This document shows, piece after piece, positions 1 to 7,683 of a stretch of DNA of 64,000 nucleotides (position 1 is its first letter; each line of letters opens with the position of its first letter). The stretch is from Sphingobium limneticum (GTDB lineage: Bacteria; Pseudomonadota; Alphaproteobacteria; Sphingomonadales; Sphingomonadaceae): assembly GCF_008710155.1 (NCBI RefSeq), contig NZ_VYPZ01000009.1:1-64000 (forward strand). Reading direction: 5' to 3'. The translations under genes were made by a program, and so were the position numbers. The notes beneath the pieces are model-generated. The model was not told the origin of the DNA and did not search any database. It saw only the letters and a list, made by a program, of their open reading frames with translations.

Positions 1-68
1 CGCTGCCAACGATCCCATATCTCCGCTCGCTGGCTGGCCGTGTAATATATCCGACGACGCTGCTTCAT
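1..68 (-). CDS. IS30-family transposase, N-terminal fragment (runs off left edge)
   Basis: Read on the minus strand from an ATG at 68, the 22 complete codons give MKQRRRIYYTASQRAEIWDR then WQ. This matches the start of the N-terminal helix-turn-helix of IS30-type DDE transposases, in which an aromatic pair precedes a TASQRAEIWDRW-like helix. A GGAG Shine-Dalgarno lies about seven bases before the ATG. Only the first 22 residues are in the window, so completeness cannot be judged. The sequence at about 98-127 would be the place for a terminal inverted repeat, but none could be proven without the other end. It sits at the outer side of the integrase-bearing segment, which fits a mobile region. 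The family call rests on a short stretch. Confidence 0.55.
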   Translation of the reverse strand, partial: MKQRRRIYYTASQRAEIWDRWQ

Positions 69-423
69 CGTGACACTCCATCTTACTCAAAAGATTAAAG
101 TGTTGCCGCCACCCGTTGAACCCACCGTCGTTACCAGTTGTCAGTGTCGCTCGTCGCGACCACGATCCTTTGCCTGCTGCGTCGGAGTATCGAATTCCGA
201 CGGCCGCCCCTTGGACTGGCCGACGGTTTTAGGCGACAAGCTCATAGCCTGCTGTTGGAGGCCGCTGGTACGTTCAAGGCCTTGGGCCATTCTTGCAAAT
301 TCGGACAGATGGGTTGGCCCTTACAACGACGCCGCCGTTCGTAACATGGGATGAAAGGTGTGATTGCACCAGCCGCGCGGCCTCGGAAATCGTCCGAATC
401 GTCAGCCGCGGGAGGGCATTGTG
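69..423. other. Intergenic stretch with no supported gene
   Basis: Between the transposase start and the MobA/MobL-like gene, short open frames exist in both strands, but none has a convincing start signal or recognisable protein. The left part probably contains the end of the insertion sequence. The right part holds the upstream region of the gene that starts at 424. Confidence 0.4.
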
Positions 424-1095
424 ATGGCTGCCCGCACAAAGCCCGCGCGCATAGCGGTCAAGCGGGCTCTGGTTCCCGTACACGCCAAGGCCATCATTGC
501 CGATGAGGGCGATCCGCTGACTTGGCTTTATACAAATCCGTTGGGCACCAGTGAAACGGGCATCGTGTTCGGCGTCCTTAGGCGAACATATGCCGACAGA
601 CTGAATAACGCTGCCGAATTCGGACGGCGCAAGATGCAGCCGATCGCCCCCGCTGGTGATCCGCTGTCCTCGCCGTGGCGCACGACCGCAGAGCGCATAG
701 ATGTTGTTCTTCCGCCGGGCACTGACGATAGCCTGGTTGATGCAGAAACCATCCTGACCCGGATGGATGAACACGCCGTCGCGCATGAGAAAGCATTGCT
801 GGTCTATCTCACCCTGCCTTTCGAGAACGACGACCGACTGCACATGGGGTGGGAACGATGCCGTGACTTCGCCCGGCTAATCGCGCGCGAACGTGGCCTT
901 GCGTCGGTTCTGGTTCTCCATGCGCCGGGTTCGATAGGTGCGCCGCACCCGCCGCACTGTCATCTGCTGATCGTTCCGCGGACGACCCGGTTTGGCCTTC
1001 GATACGGTGTGTATGATGACGAGTTGACTTGCGATTCCGGGCAGACGGTCATCGATGAGATGTGGCGACGGCACATCGCGAGTGATCCCGCTTAA
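424..1095 (+). CDS. MobA/MobL-like relaxase-core protein, stand-alone
   Basis: A 223-residue protein. The central part resembles the core of MobA/MobL mobilisation proteins: a strand with LLVYLTLPFE, a helix with WERCRDFARLIARERGL, then VLVLHAPG and the histidine motif PHPPHCHLLIVPR followed by TTRFGLRYG. In relaxases the PHxH segment is the metal-binding part of the HUH fold. The usual MobA N-terminus with the catalytic tyrosine and the long C-terminal domain are absent, so a nicking activity is doubtful. It may be a remnant or an element-borne accessory protein. The ATG at 424 was chosen because GGAGGG lies just upstream; a TTG at 364 in the same frame lacks such support. A rho-independent terminator follows at 1128. 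The neighbouring integrase supports a mobile origin. Confidence 0.5.
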   Translation: MAARTKPARIAVKRALVPVHAKAIIADEGDPLTWLYTNPLGTSETGIVFGVLRRTYADRLNNAAEFGRRKMQPIAPAGDPLSSPWRTTAERIDVVLPPGTDDSLVDAETILTRMDEHAVAHEKALLVYLTLPFENDDRLHMGWERCRDFARLIARERGLASVLVLHAPGSIGAPHPPHCHLLIVPRTTRFGLRYGVYDDELTCDSGQTVIDEMWRRHIASDPA

Positions 1096-1127
1096 GCATT
1101 AGGCGCCCTAAACGGCGTAGTATCCAG

Positions 1128-1160
1128 CCCGGGCATGGCGTCGACCATGCCCGGGTTTTT
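1128..1160 (+). terminator. Rho-independent terminator after the MobA/MobL-like gene
   Basis: A perfect 11-bp stem (CCCGGGCATGG with CCATGCCCGGG), a six-base loop and then five T residues followed by C. It is placed 33 bases after the stop codon of the preceding gene. Confidence 0.85.
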
Positions 1161-1258
1161 CGTGAATCACGCGGCCGCGGCGGAGCCGCTGCCGGTTGGA
1201 ATGGAAGGGAGGTGGAAATCGATCCCCGTGGTGGGGATGAAAATGAAGGAAGACCAGA

Positions 1259-1756
1259 ATGAATACCGCCGACACCGCCCTCGATACCGCTCGCCGTTAC
1301 GTTGAGGCAGTAAGCAAGATGCTCCTCGGCAACAAGAAAATGGGCCCCAGCCTATCGATTATGGCCGCAGACCCGCTAACGCCAGCCTCTGCCACCCACA
1401 TTGCTTTGACAGCGAAAGAGGCCAACGCTGACATCGTTTGCCTTGAGTTCGATTTTACGGTGCCTGAGCCAGAATTGCTCGGCATTACGCTGGTCGCGGC
1501 TCGAGATGAGGCAGTGTACATCCACAGCGGTTGCCGCCTAACCATGGCGTCTGGCAGTCGGTCGGCACGTCTGCTGCCTCGCGAAGGCACGCGCGGCCAC
1601 TTCCAGATCCTACCGAGCGAGATCGTTCAGCGCGACAGCAAGCCGGCGGGGCTGCTGAATGGCATTGATCGTGCGGCATCGCACTTGCGTCAGTTAGTCC
1701 GCAATGGGGTGGATGTGACCGATCAGGTTTCCGTCCATTTGGTGGCAGCAGAATAG
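1259..1756 (+). CDS. Hypothetical protein on the integrated element
   Basis: A 165-residue protein that I do not recognise. The start at 1259 is well supported by AAGGAAGA about six bases upstream. No signal peptide or membrane segment is visible; the sequence looks like a soluble mixed alpha/beta protein, with a beta-rich middle (DIVCLEFDFTVPEPELLGIT, then VYIHSGCRLTM) and a helical C-terminus (IDRAASHLRQLVRNGV). It stands alone between two hairpins and is convergent with the integrase gene. It could be an element maintenance or cargo gene, but no function can be assigned from the sequence. Confidence 0.65.
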   Translation: MNTADTALDTARRYVEAVSKMLLGNKKMGPSLSIMAADPLTPASATHIALTAKEANADIVCLEFDFTVPEPELLGITLVAARDEAVYIHSGCRLTMASGSRSARLLPREGTRGHFQILPSEIVQRDSKPAGLLNGIDRAASHLRQLVRNGVDVTDQVSVHLVAAE

Positions 1757-1814
1757 TTACGCTCAGGCAGCCGATCATCCGCACTGATGGAATCGATATT
1801 GCAATCAGGCTGGG

Positions 1815-1839
1815 CCGGGGGAGCTTTTGGCTCCCCCGG
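1815..1839. terminator. Possible bidirectional hairpin between convergent genes
   Basis: A perfect 10-bp stem CCGGGGGAGC/GCTCCCCCGG with a five-base loop lies between the unknown gene and the integrase stop. There is no T tract on either side, so it is not a textbook intrinsic terminator. Its position between convergent genes still suggests transcription termination or RNA 3'-end stabilisation. Confidence 0.45.
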
Positions 1840-1860
1840 AAAGATGCCTTGGTCCGGCAG

Positions 1861-3828
1861 TCACGCTGCGCGACTTTTGCGGCTTTTTGCCGGTTGCGCG
1901 ATGCGGACGGCAGGCGGCGGCAACAGTATGGGAGCGGGCGTAAGATGGTCCGTGGCTGACGCCAGTTCTTCTATAACAGCTCGAAGCTCCTCGAGGGGGC
2001 CGGCGTCGCTGTACCGCTCCTCGTTGATGTTGGTCCCGGCGTGCCCCATCACATCCCGCCGGAATTCACTGAAGACCTTCTTCGTCTTCAGATCTGTCGA
2101 GAAGCGATGGCGCATACCATGCACCGTCGCATCGGACGTCATTTCGCCACGAGCTTTCAGGTGAGACCAGACATTCTTGAAATAGACGTCTCCGTAGCCC
2201 TGCACAGCGTTCGTGGGGCGTAACTCTGGAAACAGGGCGTCGTATCCGCGTTGGCCACATTCATGGGCGAAGTCCAGAAAGCCGAGGCGAATCAACTCAC
2301 TGTGCAATGGTACCGGGCGAACGGAGTGGTCATTCTTGACTCGTCCGGTCTCCGTGAAGTCGATCCAGATGAAGGCGATGCCATTCTCGATTTTGATATC
2401 GCGGGGGCGAAGCTTGCACAGTTCCTCGCGCCTGGCACCTGTGTAATGCAGCAGGAGGGGGCACCAGTAGAATGCGTCATGCACTATCGCATCACCGGGT
2501 GTGAAGCGGGCGCCCAAGACCTTCTGACCGGTCCCACCTGAATGCGGCTGGCAGCCGGTGAAAACCGGCAGCGCGAACAACTTTCCGACGTCGTCGGCTG
2601 GTGTGGCAGGGCGCAGGCTGCGAGCGCGCTTTGCCTTCGAAACCGCAATGAAAAGATCGTTGAACTTAACTGCCGGTAGCGCCATCCCATTCTTGCTGGC
2701 CCAGCGATAAAGACCTTTCAGGCTGGAGATGTGACGGTTGCGGGTGCGCGCCGAAAGGTGCTGTAACTTGTCCTTCTGGAGGCTGTCGTCAGCCTCGAAA
2801 TCCGCAATTCTTTGAAGGAGCGCCGCCCTGCTCTTGTCCGACCCCATGTCATAGCGCGCCGGCAGGTAAGCGACCTTGCGCTTGAAACTCGCAAAGTCGG
2901 CTTGCGTGTACGTTTCGAAGGGCTTCTGGCCGACCAGCAGTTCGAACAGGGCGGCGCTGCTGCGCGCCTGGCGGGCGGATTTGATGTCCCAAGTCTCCTC
3001 GGCAACGAGGTCGGTTATGGCTTGCTCGACAAAATCGCACAGCAGTGGGCCAGACTTCACCCCCGTGGCTGCCGTATCCAACCCTACCGATGGCGCACCG
3101 GTTTCAGCGGGATACTGGACATCCTCAATTGGCGCGATTGCTTCTTGAAGCGCGATCTCGGCTTCGATATGGGCGTCGCGAAAATGCGGATAGACAGCGA
3201 GTTCCAGCATCCAGCGGAGGCGATCGTTCGGCTCATAGCCGCGCCGCCGCAATTCCTGGTCAAGAGCCTGGGGCTGGAGCTGCGTGATGCCTTTCTCCTC
3301 CCGCAACCGGATGATTGCACGAAGGTCGGCGAGCCGCTGCTCGTCCCATCCCAGTTCGGTGGCAAGCCGGAGTTCTTCGTCAGGAAGAAGCGACATATGG
3401 CCGCCGAGGCTGGTCAGACGCTGGTAGTAATCGACGAAAGCGAGGTTGGCGGCGCTATGCGCCTCAGCATCGTAAGGCGCCGCGCGTTGTTGGGAACAGA
3501 GATCGGCTAGCAATTCCTCGTAGAGGCTGCGTGCCATGGCCTGCAGATCGTCCTCAGCCGGCACGGCCCCCACCGTGCGGATCTTCTCATTCAACATCGT
3601 AAGCACACCCCCGGTCGCCCCGGCCAGCGCAGCTCCCCAGTTCCGCGCCTTCGACCGATCCGACGTTCTCAAGGATATCCTGATATCGAGAGGCCTGCCA
3701 CCGGAAATGCGATGGACCCGGCGCCACCAGAAAATGTGACCGCGTCGATATACGTGCTGCAGAGATGCCATGCTCAGCCTTCCGGCCAGCGTGTTGGCAC
3801 ACTCAGGTGCACAATTTTGGCTGGCCAT
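1861..3828 (-). CDS. Tyrosine recombinase/integrase (tRNA-Gln-associated)
   Basis: A long phage-type integrase of 655 codons that catalyses site-specific integration and excision. The N-terminal SLQHVYRRGHIFWWRRVHR region resembles the DUF6538-type start of such integrases. A core-binding helical domain lies at about 255-385, and the catalytic domain at about 440-610. Catalytic residues visible: Arg466 (TGARREEL), His570 and Arg573 (HGMRHRF), His596 (MGHAG) and Tyr606 (EERYSDAG). An in-frame Met at codon 20 (start at 3771) fits homologs better than the upstream ATG at 3828, so the true protein may be 636 residues. The start lies just beyond the 3' end of tRNA-Gln and the gene reads away from it, as is usual for elements integrated in tRNA genes. 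The catalytic set is intact, so it is probably functional. Confidence 0.9.
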   Translation of the reverse strand: MASQNCAPECANTLAGRLSMASLQHVYRRGHIFWWRRVHRISGGRPLDIRISLRTSDRSKARNWGAALAGATGGVLTMLNEKIRTVGAVPAEDDLQAMARSLYEELLADLCSQQRAAPYDAEAHSAANLAFVDYYQRLTSLGGHMSLLPDEELRLATELGWDEQRLADLRAIIRLREEKGITQLQPQALDQELRRRGYEPNDRLRWMLELAVYPHFRDAHIEAEIALQEAIAPIEDVQYPAETGAPSVGLDTAATGVKSGPLLCDFVEQAITDLVAEETWDIKSARQARSSAALFELLVGQKPFETYTQADFASFKRKVAYLPARYDMGSDKSRAALLQRIADFEADDSLQKDKLQHLSARTRNRHISSLKGLYRWASKNGMALPAVKFNDLFIAVSKAKRARSLRPATPADDVGKLFALPVFTGCQPHSGGTGQKVLGARFTPGDAIVHDAFYWCPLLLHYTGARREELCKLRPRDIKIENGIAFIWIDFTETGRVKNDHSVRPVPLHSELIRLGFLDFAHECGQRGYDALFPELRPTNAVQGYGDVYFKNVWSHLKARGEMTSDATVHGMRHRFSTDLKTKKVFSEFRRDVMGHAGTNINEERYSDAGPLEELRAVIEELASATDHLTPAPILLPPPAVRIAQPAKSRKSRAA

Positions 3829-3867
3829 TTAAGTTAGGCCAGCAAATTCAGGCATTTAAGGTGAAAC

Positions 3868-3942
3868 TGGCTGGGGCGGCAGGATTCGAACCTGCGCATG
3901 GCGGCATCAAAAGCCGCTGCCTTACCGCTTGGCGACGCCCCA
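3868..3942 (-). tRNA. tRNA-Gln (anticodon TTG), probable attachment site
   Basis: On the minus strand the cloverleaf starts TGGGGCGTCGCCAAGCGG and the seven-base anticodon loop TTTTGAT, closed by GCGGC/GCCGC, gives anticodon TTG for glutamine. The T arm is GCAGGTTCGAATCCTGC. The 3' strand of the acceptor stem is followed by a G discriminator and an encoded CCA. The integrase gene begins about 40-100 bases beyond the 3' end, so the T-arm/acceptor half is the likely attB core. The duplicate expected at the other end of the element is not in the window. Confidence 0.95.
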
Positions 3943-4068
3943 GCAGCGCCGAACATCATGCCGGCGCGGGGACGCCATATAACGTGTCATTCGTGAAAGG
4001 AAAGCCTAGTCATGATAGTTTGATGACGCCAATATGCGCGTAGCCCTTTTGCCGGATCACAGCCCTTC

Positions 4069-4578
4069 ATGTCGGTTTCCAACCCCTCCGCCACGCAGAT
4101 ATCGCCTGCCTCGCCGCTCTTCCTGCGCGAGGACGAGATCCGGCGCGGGATCGAGATGCTGTATTTCGGCTATTCCGCCCTCACCCGATCGATCGACGAG
4201 GGGCTGGCGGCGCAGGGGCTGGGGCGCGCGCATCACCGGGCGCTTTATTTCATTTCCCGCCAGCCGGACCTGACGGTCAAGGATCTCCTGCGCCTGCTGG
4301 CCATCACCAAACAATCGCTGGGGCGCGTGCTGAACGACCTGGTCGAACAGGGCTATATCGAGACTCGCACCGGTGCGAGCGATCGCAGGCAGAAATTGTT
4401 GCGGCTCAGCCCGGCGGGCAAGGCGCTGGAAGCGGAACTGTTCCGTGCCCTGCGCGAGAAGATGGCGACCGCCTATGCACAGGCGGGCCAGGGATCGGTG
4501 ACGGGATTCTGGCGCGTGCTGGAGGGCCTGATTCCCGAAGCCGACCGATCGATGGTATTCGGCCTGCGCAGCGGATAA
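4069..4578 (+). CDS. MarR-family transcriptional regulator
   Basis: A 169-residue winged-helix regulator. The recognition helix (TKQSLGRVLNDLVEQGYI, residues 80-97) and the wing with the family pattern DRRQKLLRLSPAG (residues 105-117) are typical of MarR. The length is normal for the family. The first 20 residues look disordered, and no clear Shine-Dalgarno precedes the ATG. It is the first chromosomal gene after tRNA-Gln, and a small lipoprotein gene follows 70 bases later on the same strand. Its ligand and target are not evident; MarR proteins usually repress their own or a neighbouring gene in response to small phenolic or stress compounds. Confidence 0.88.
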   Translation: MSVSNPSATQISPASPLFLREDEIRRGIEMLYFGYSALTRSIDEGLAAQGLGRAHHRALYFISRQPDLTVKDLLRLLAITKQSLGRVLNDLVEQGYIETRTGASDRRQKLLRLSPAGKALEAELFRALREKMATAYAQAGQGSVTGFWRVLEGLIPEADRSMVFGLRSG

Positions 4579-4651
4579 ACGACACGGCTGCGAAACCTTC
4601 TGCCGCTTTCTGCGCTTAGACAGGCACTATTCAATGGCAAGAGGAGCCACC

Positions 4652-4966
4652 ATGCGCACATCCCTACTCGCCGCGGTCGCGGTTTTGAGCGTCGCCGGCC
4701 TGTCCGCCTGCTCGGAAAAGGCGCAGACCAATCTGGAAAATGCCGGATCGGCGATCGGCAATGACGTGAGCAATGCCGTCGATGATGCAGGCGCCAAGAT
4801 CGACAACGGGCTGGATCATGCCGGCCATGCGATCGACAATGGCGCCGAACGGATCGGCGCGGCGAGCGACAATGCGGCGGCCGATGCCAAGCGCGAGGCA
4901 GGCGAGGCCAAGCATGATGTCGGTACGACGCTGGAAAAGGCCGGGAACGACCTGAAGAAGGAATGA
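4652..4966 (+). CDS. Small alanine/aspartate-rich lipoprotein
   Basis: A 104-residue protein. The N-terminus MRTSLLAAVAVLSVAGLSAC is a lipoprotein signal with the lipobox LSAC, so the mature protein should be lipidated at that cysteine. The rest is low-complexity and probably helical, with repeats of a NA-D-AG-I-N-G pattern (for example DAGAKIDNGLDHAGHAIDNG) similar to LEA-like or YtxH-like stress proteins. The start was set at the ATG preceded by GAGGAG, which excludes six upstream codons. It may be a periplasmic stress or envelope protein; the exact role is unknown. Confidence 0.75.
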   Translation: MRTSLLAAVAVLSVAGLSACSEKAQTNLENAGSAIGNDVSNAVDDAGAKIDNGLDHAGHAIDNGAERIGAASDNAAADAKREAGEAKHDVGTTLEKAGNDLKKE

Positions 4967-4972
4967 CGGCCC

Positions 4973-5035
4973 CCTTCGACTGCCCGCCTGCGGCAGTCGC
5001 TCAGGACAGGCTTAGACAAGCTCAGGGCGAACGGA
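4973..5035. repeat. Intergenic palindromic repeat, TTCGA...CTCAGGGCGAACGG family
   Basis: The stretch contains CCTTCGACTGC...GCAGTCGCTCAGGACAGG...CTCAGGGCGAACGGAC. Its ends resemble the repeats at 40291, 42824 and 47040. It lies between the lipoprotein gene and the convergent regulator gene and may serve as a terminator or be a mobile palindromic unit. Confidence 0.55.
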
Positions 5036-5052
5036 CTTTTCGCGACTGACGC

Positions 5053-5640
5053 CTAAAACACCACATTCCTGACGAAGCGGACCGGTTCGGTTTCGCGGTT
5101 GGCGAAGAGATAGGGGCGATCGCTGGTGAAGATCAGGAAGTCGCCCCTTTCCACTCGTTTGGGAGCAGCGCCCTCCCGCTCCACGGTCAGCACGCCGTCC
5201 ATCACATAGAGCATTTCATGCCAATTGGCGGCGTCGGCTTCGGCCGGATAGACCTCCCCTACCCCCAGCGACCATGTCCATAATTCCGCCTCCCGCGCGG
5301 CGGGGACGGTGCCGAGCAAGGTAGCGCGGCTGTCCGGGCTTGGCCCGCGCCAGGCGAGACTGTCGATTCGGCTGTTGTCCGGCATTTCGGGTGGACGGAC
5401 GAGGCGGGAGAAGCTGACGCCCAGCGCCGCCGCCAGCCGGTCCAGCGTCGAGAGGCTGACATTCGCCTCCCCGCTTTCGATGCCGGAGATCATGCGGCGA
5501 CTGACATCCGCCGCCGTCGCCAGCCCATCCTGACTGAGGCCGCGTTCGGCGCGGAGCGCGCGAACATTGCCGGCGACATGGGCGAGAACATCGGGGCGGC
5601 GTTCCGTCGGCCGATCTTGACTGTGCAATATATTACTCAT
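5053..5640 (-). CDS. XRE-family regulator with C-terminal cupin domain
   Basis: A 195-residue protein. Residues about 21-81 form a lambda-repressor-type helix-turn-helix (LRAERGLSQDGLATAADVSR and following). Residues about 115-195 form a cupin ligand-binding barrel (HEMLYVMDGVLTVE, GDFLIFTSDRPY). Such proteins control neighbouring metabolic or transport genes in response to a small ligand. It is divergent from an EamA exporter gene with start codons only 7-16 bases apart, and an inverted repeat TGTGCAATATA/TATGTTGCACA spans both starts. It is therefore likely to control both itself and the exporter. The start was placed at MSNILHSQ because further upstream codons lie within the exporter gene. 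Confidence 0.88.
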   Translation of the reverse strand: MSNILHSQDRPTERRPDVLAHVAGNVRALRAERGLSQDGLATAADVSRRMISGIESGEANVSLSTLDRLAAALGVSFSRLVRPPEMPDNSRIDSLAWRGPSPDSRATLLGTVPAAREAELWTWSLGVGEVYPAEADAANWHEMLYVMDGVLTVEREGAAPKRVERGDFLIFTSDRPYLFANRETEPVRFVRNVVF

Positions 5641-5665
5641 AGGGCGATGTGCATTATGTTGCACA
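5622..5665. promoter_or_regulatory. Probable operator of the XRE-cupin regulator
   Basis: The half sites TGTGCAATATA (5622-5632) and TATGTTGCACA (5655-5665) are near-perfect reverse complements separated by 22 bases, centred between the divergent regulator and exporter genes. They overlap the start regions of both genes. This arrangement suggests a shared operator. It is an inference from symmetry alone. Confidence 0.5.
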
Positions 5666-6594
5666 ATGACGCCCCCGACAAGCCCGACTCTCCGCGCCTG
5701 ATGATCGGCCGCCCCGAACTTGCGCTGATCGGCGTGACCGTCCTTTGGGGCGGGACGTTCCTGATCGTCCATCATGCGATGCAGGAAACGGGGCCTTTCT
5801 TCTTCGTCGGACTGCGCTTCGGCACGGCGGCGCTGATCGCTCTGCCGCTGGCGCTGCCGGTGCTGCGCGGGCTGACGGGCAAGGAGTTGCTGGCAGGCCT
5901 GATGATCGGGCTGGGCATTTTCGTCGGCTACTCGCTCCAGACCTGGGGATTGCAGACGATCAGCAACAGCACGTCCGCCTTCATCACCGCCGCCTATGTG
6001 CCGCTGGTGCCGATCATGCAGTGGATCATCTTGCGGCGGCGACCGCGCCTGACCAGCTGGATCGGCGTGGCGTTGGCCTTTATCGGGTTGATGCTGGTGG
6101 CAGCGCCCAAGGATGGACTGGCGCTGGGCAAGGGCGAGGCGCTGACCCTGATCAGCACGGTGGCGATCGCGCTGGAGATCATCTTCATCAGCCTGTGGGC
6201 GGGCAAGGTGAATGTCGCGCGGGTGACATTGGTGCAGTTGGCGGTGACGTCGCTGCTGGCCTTTGCCTGCATGGGCGCGGTGGGTGAGCAGGTGCCGCCG
6301 CTCAGCTGGACCGTGGGGCTGAGCGCCTGCGGGCTGGGCGCGATGACGGCGCTGATCCAGTTCGTGATGAACTGGGCGCAGCGTACCGTTTCGCCGACGC
6401 GCGCGACGTTGATCTATGCCGGCGAGCCGGTGTGGGCCGGAATCATCGGCCGGATCGCGGGTGAGCGGTTGCCGCCCACGGCGCTGATGGGCGGCATATT
6501 GATCGTCGCGGCGGTGATCGTCAGCGAAATGCAGTTCGGGCGGAAGAAAAAATCCGAGGAAGCCGACGCTGGGAAAGAACCGGCATCGGCGTAA
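5656..6594 (+). CDS. EamA/DMT-family transporter
   Basis: A 312-residue membrane protein made of two EamA repeats with about ten transmembrane helices, such as ELALIGVTVLWGGTFLIVHH near the start and MGGILIVAAVIVSEMQFG near the end. The family exports or imports small metabolites, often amino acids or metabolite-like drugs. The short charged C-terminus (RKKKSEEADAGKE) should be cytoplasmic. Starts at 5647, 5656 or 5701 are all possible; 5656 is given because AGGG lies 11 bases upstream. Control by the divergent XRE-cupin regulator is likely, which suggests that its substrate is the regulator's ligand or a related compound. Confidence 0.85.
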   Translation: MLHNDAPDKPDSPRLMIGRPELALIGVTVLWGGTFLIVHHAMQETGPFFFVGLRFGTAALIALPLALPVLRGLTGKELLAGLMIGLGIFVGYSLQTWGLQTISNSTSAFITAAYVPLVPIMQWIILRRRPRLTSWIGVALAFIGLMLVAAPKDGLALGKGEALTLISTVAIALEIIFISLWAGKVNVARVTLVQLAVTSLLAFACMGAVGEQVPPLSWTVGLSACGLGAMTALIQFVMNWAQRTVSPTRATLIYAGEPVWAGIIGRIAGERLPPTALMGGILIVAAVIVSEMQFGRKKKSEEADAGKEPASA

Positions 6595-6725
6595 CGCAAG
6601 CGCCGCCCTGTAGGACAGGCTTTTCTTCTGCCATTTCCTTCTGCCTACCCGCTTCTCGACGACGCTCGAAAAGGACAAGGCTGGGCCTTATGCCGGTAAG
6701 TAATGATGTGGATCTATAGCTTTAT

Positions 6726-6791
6726 GTTCCCCGGCGAAGGCCGGGGTCCAGCCGGGAACCTGGAACTGGGCCCCGGCCTTCGCCGGGGAAC
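6726..6791. repeat. Intergenic palindrome, GTTCCCCGGCG...GCCGGGGAAC family
   Basis: Two short hairpins (CCCCGGCGAAGGCCGGGG and CCCCGGCCTTCGCCGGGG) are arranged as mirror images around a 30-base centre. The same architecture occurs at 17249 and 39099, with a single hairpin at 31032. It lies between convergent genes. Confidence 0.85.
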
Positions 6792-6824
6792 GCTTCGGTA
6801 AGGCACCCTCACCGCATCTTGCTA

Positions 6825-7583
6825 TTAGCCGCGCCTGAAAACCGGCGCGCGCTTTTCGAAGAAGGCGGCGAAGGCTTCCTGCGCTTCTGATGAAGACAGA
6901 GCCGCGCGAAACAGGCGCGCTTCCTCCTCGATCCGGGCAATGAGTATGGCGGGATCGCCCTTCATCAGGCGGCGGGTGGCGAGCAAGGCCTGGGGCGGCT
7001 TGGCCATCAATGCCGCCGCCTTCGCACGCGCATGGACGAGCAGGCCGTCCGCCGGGACGATCGCCGTGATCATGCCGGCCCGATCGGCGCCCTCCGCATC
7101 CAGCGGTTCGCCCAGCAATAGCATCGCCGCCGCCTTAGCATGACCCAATATGGCGGGCGCGAGCAGGCTGGAGCCGGCCTCCGGCACGATCCCCAGATTG
7201 ACGAAGGGCATGACGAAACGCGCGTCGGGCGCGGCATAGACGAGGTCGCAGTGGAAGAGCATGGTCGTGCCAACGCCCACGGCCTGCCCCTGAACGGCGG
7301 CGACCAATGGCTTGTCGAAGGCGGCGATGGCGCGGATGAAGTCGAAGGCGGCGGCCCCGCCCTCTGGCCCGGCCATGAAATCCTTGAGATCATTGCCGGC
7401 GCAAAAGGCATCCCCCTGCCCTGCGATCAGCACGGCGCCGATGTCCTGGCACGCGGCGGCATCCGCCAGCGCGTCCGTCATGGCGCGATACATGGGCGCG
7501 GTCAGAGCATTTTTCTTGTCAGCGCGGTCGATCATGATTTCCACGACGCCCTGATTTTGCGTGATCGCGATATGCTCGCTCAT
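6825..7583 (-). CDS. Enoyl-CoA hydratase/isomerase family protein
   Basis: A 252-residue crotonase-fold protein. The oxyanion-hole segments are visible: CAGNDLKDF at about 61-69 and the GQAVGVGTTMLFHCD helix at about 99-113. The acidic residue in GIVPEAGSS (about 135) corresponds to a catalytic glutamate of hydratases and isomerases. The start at 7583 was chosen because AAGGAGAGG lies just upstream; a longer frame of nine more codons has no such signal. It probably acts on a short- or medium-chain enoyl-CoA in fatty acid or aromatic compound breakdown. The gene is divergent from the SBF transporter, and the substrate cannot be told from the sequence. Confidence 0.88.
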   Translation of the reverse strand: MSEHIAITQNQGVVEIMIDRADKKNALTAPMYRAMTDALADAAACQDIGAVLIAGQGDAFCAGNDLKDFMAGPEGGAAAFDFIRAIAAFDKPLVAAVQGQAVGVGTTMLFHCDLVYAAPDARFVMPFVNLGIVPEAGSSLLAPAILGHAKAAAMLLLGEPLDAEGADRAGMITAIVPADGLLVHARAKAAALMAKPPQALLATRRLMKGDPAILIARIEEEARLFRAALSSSEAQEAFAAFFEKRAPVFRRG

Positions 7584-7683
7584 GGCCAGCCTCTCCTTGC
7601 ATCCATCCAAGGGGAAATTGTTGGCGCAGGTCGAGCGCCGCGTCTATCCCCCGCCGCAATCCTTCCTTCTGCCGGAAACATGC

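Noticed and set aside
1815-1839. Attachment site or transposon end
   Set aside because: The palindrome is short and lies between convergent genes; hairpin for termination is the simpler reading.
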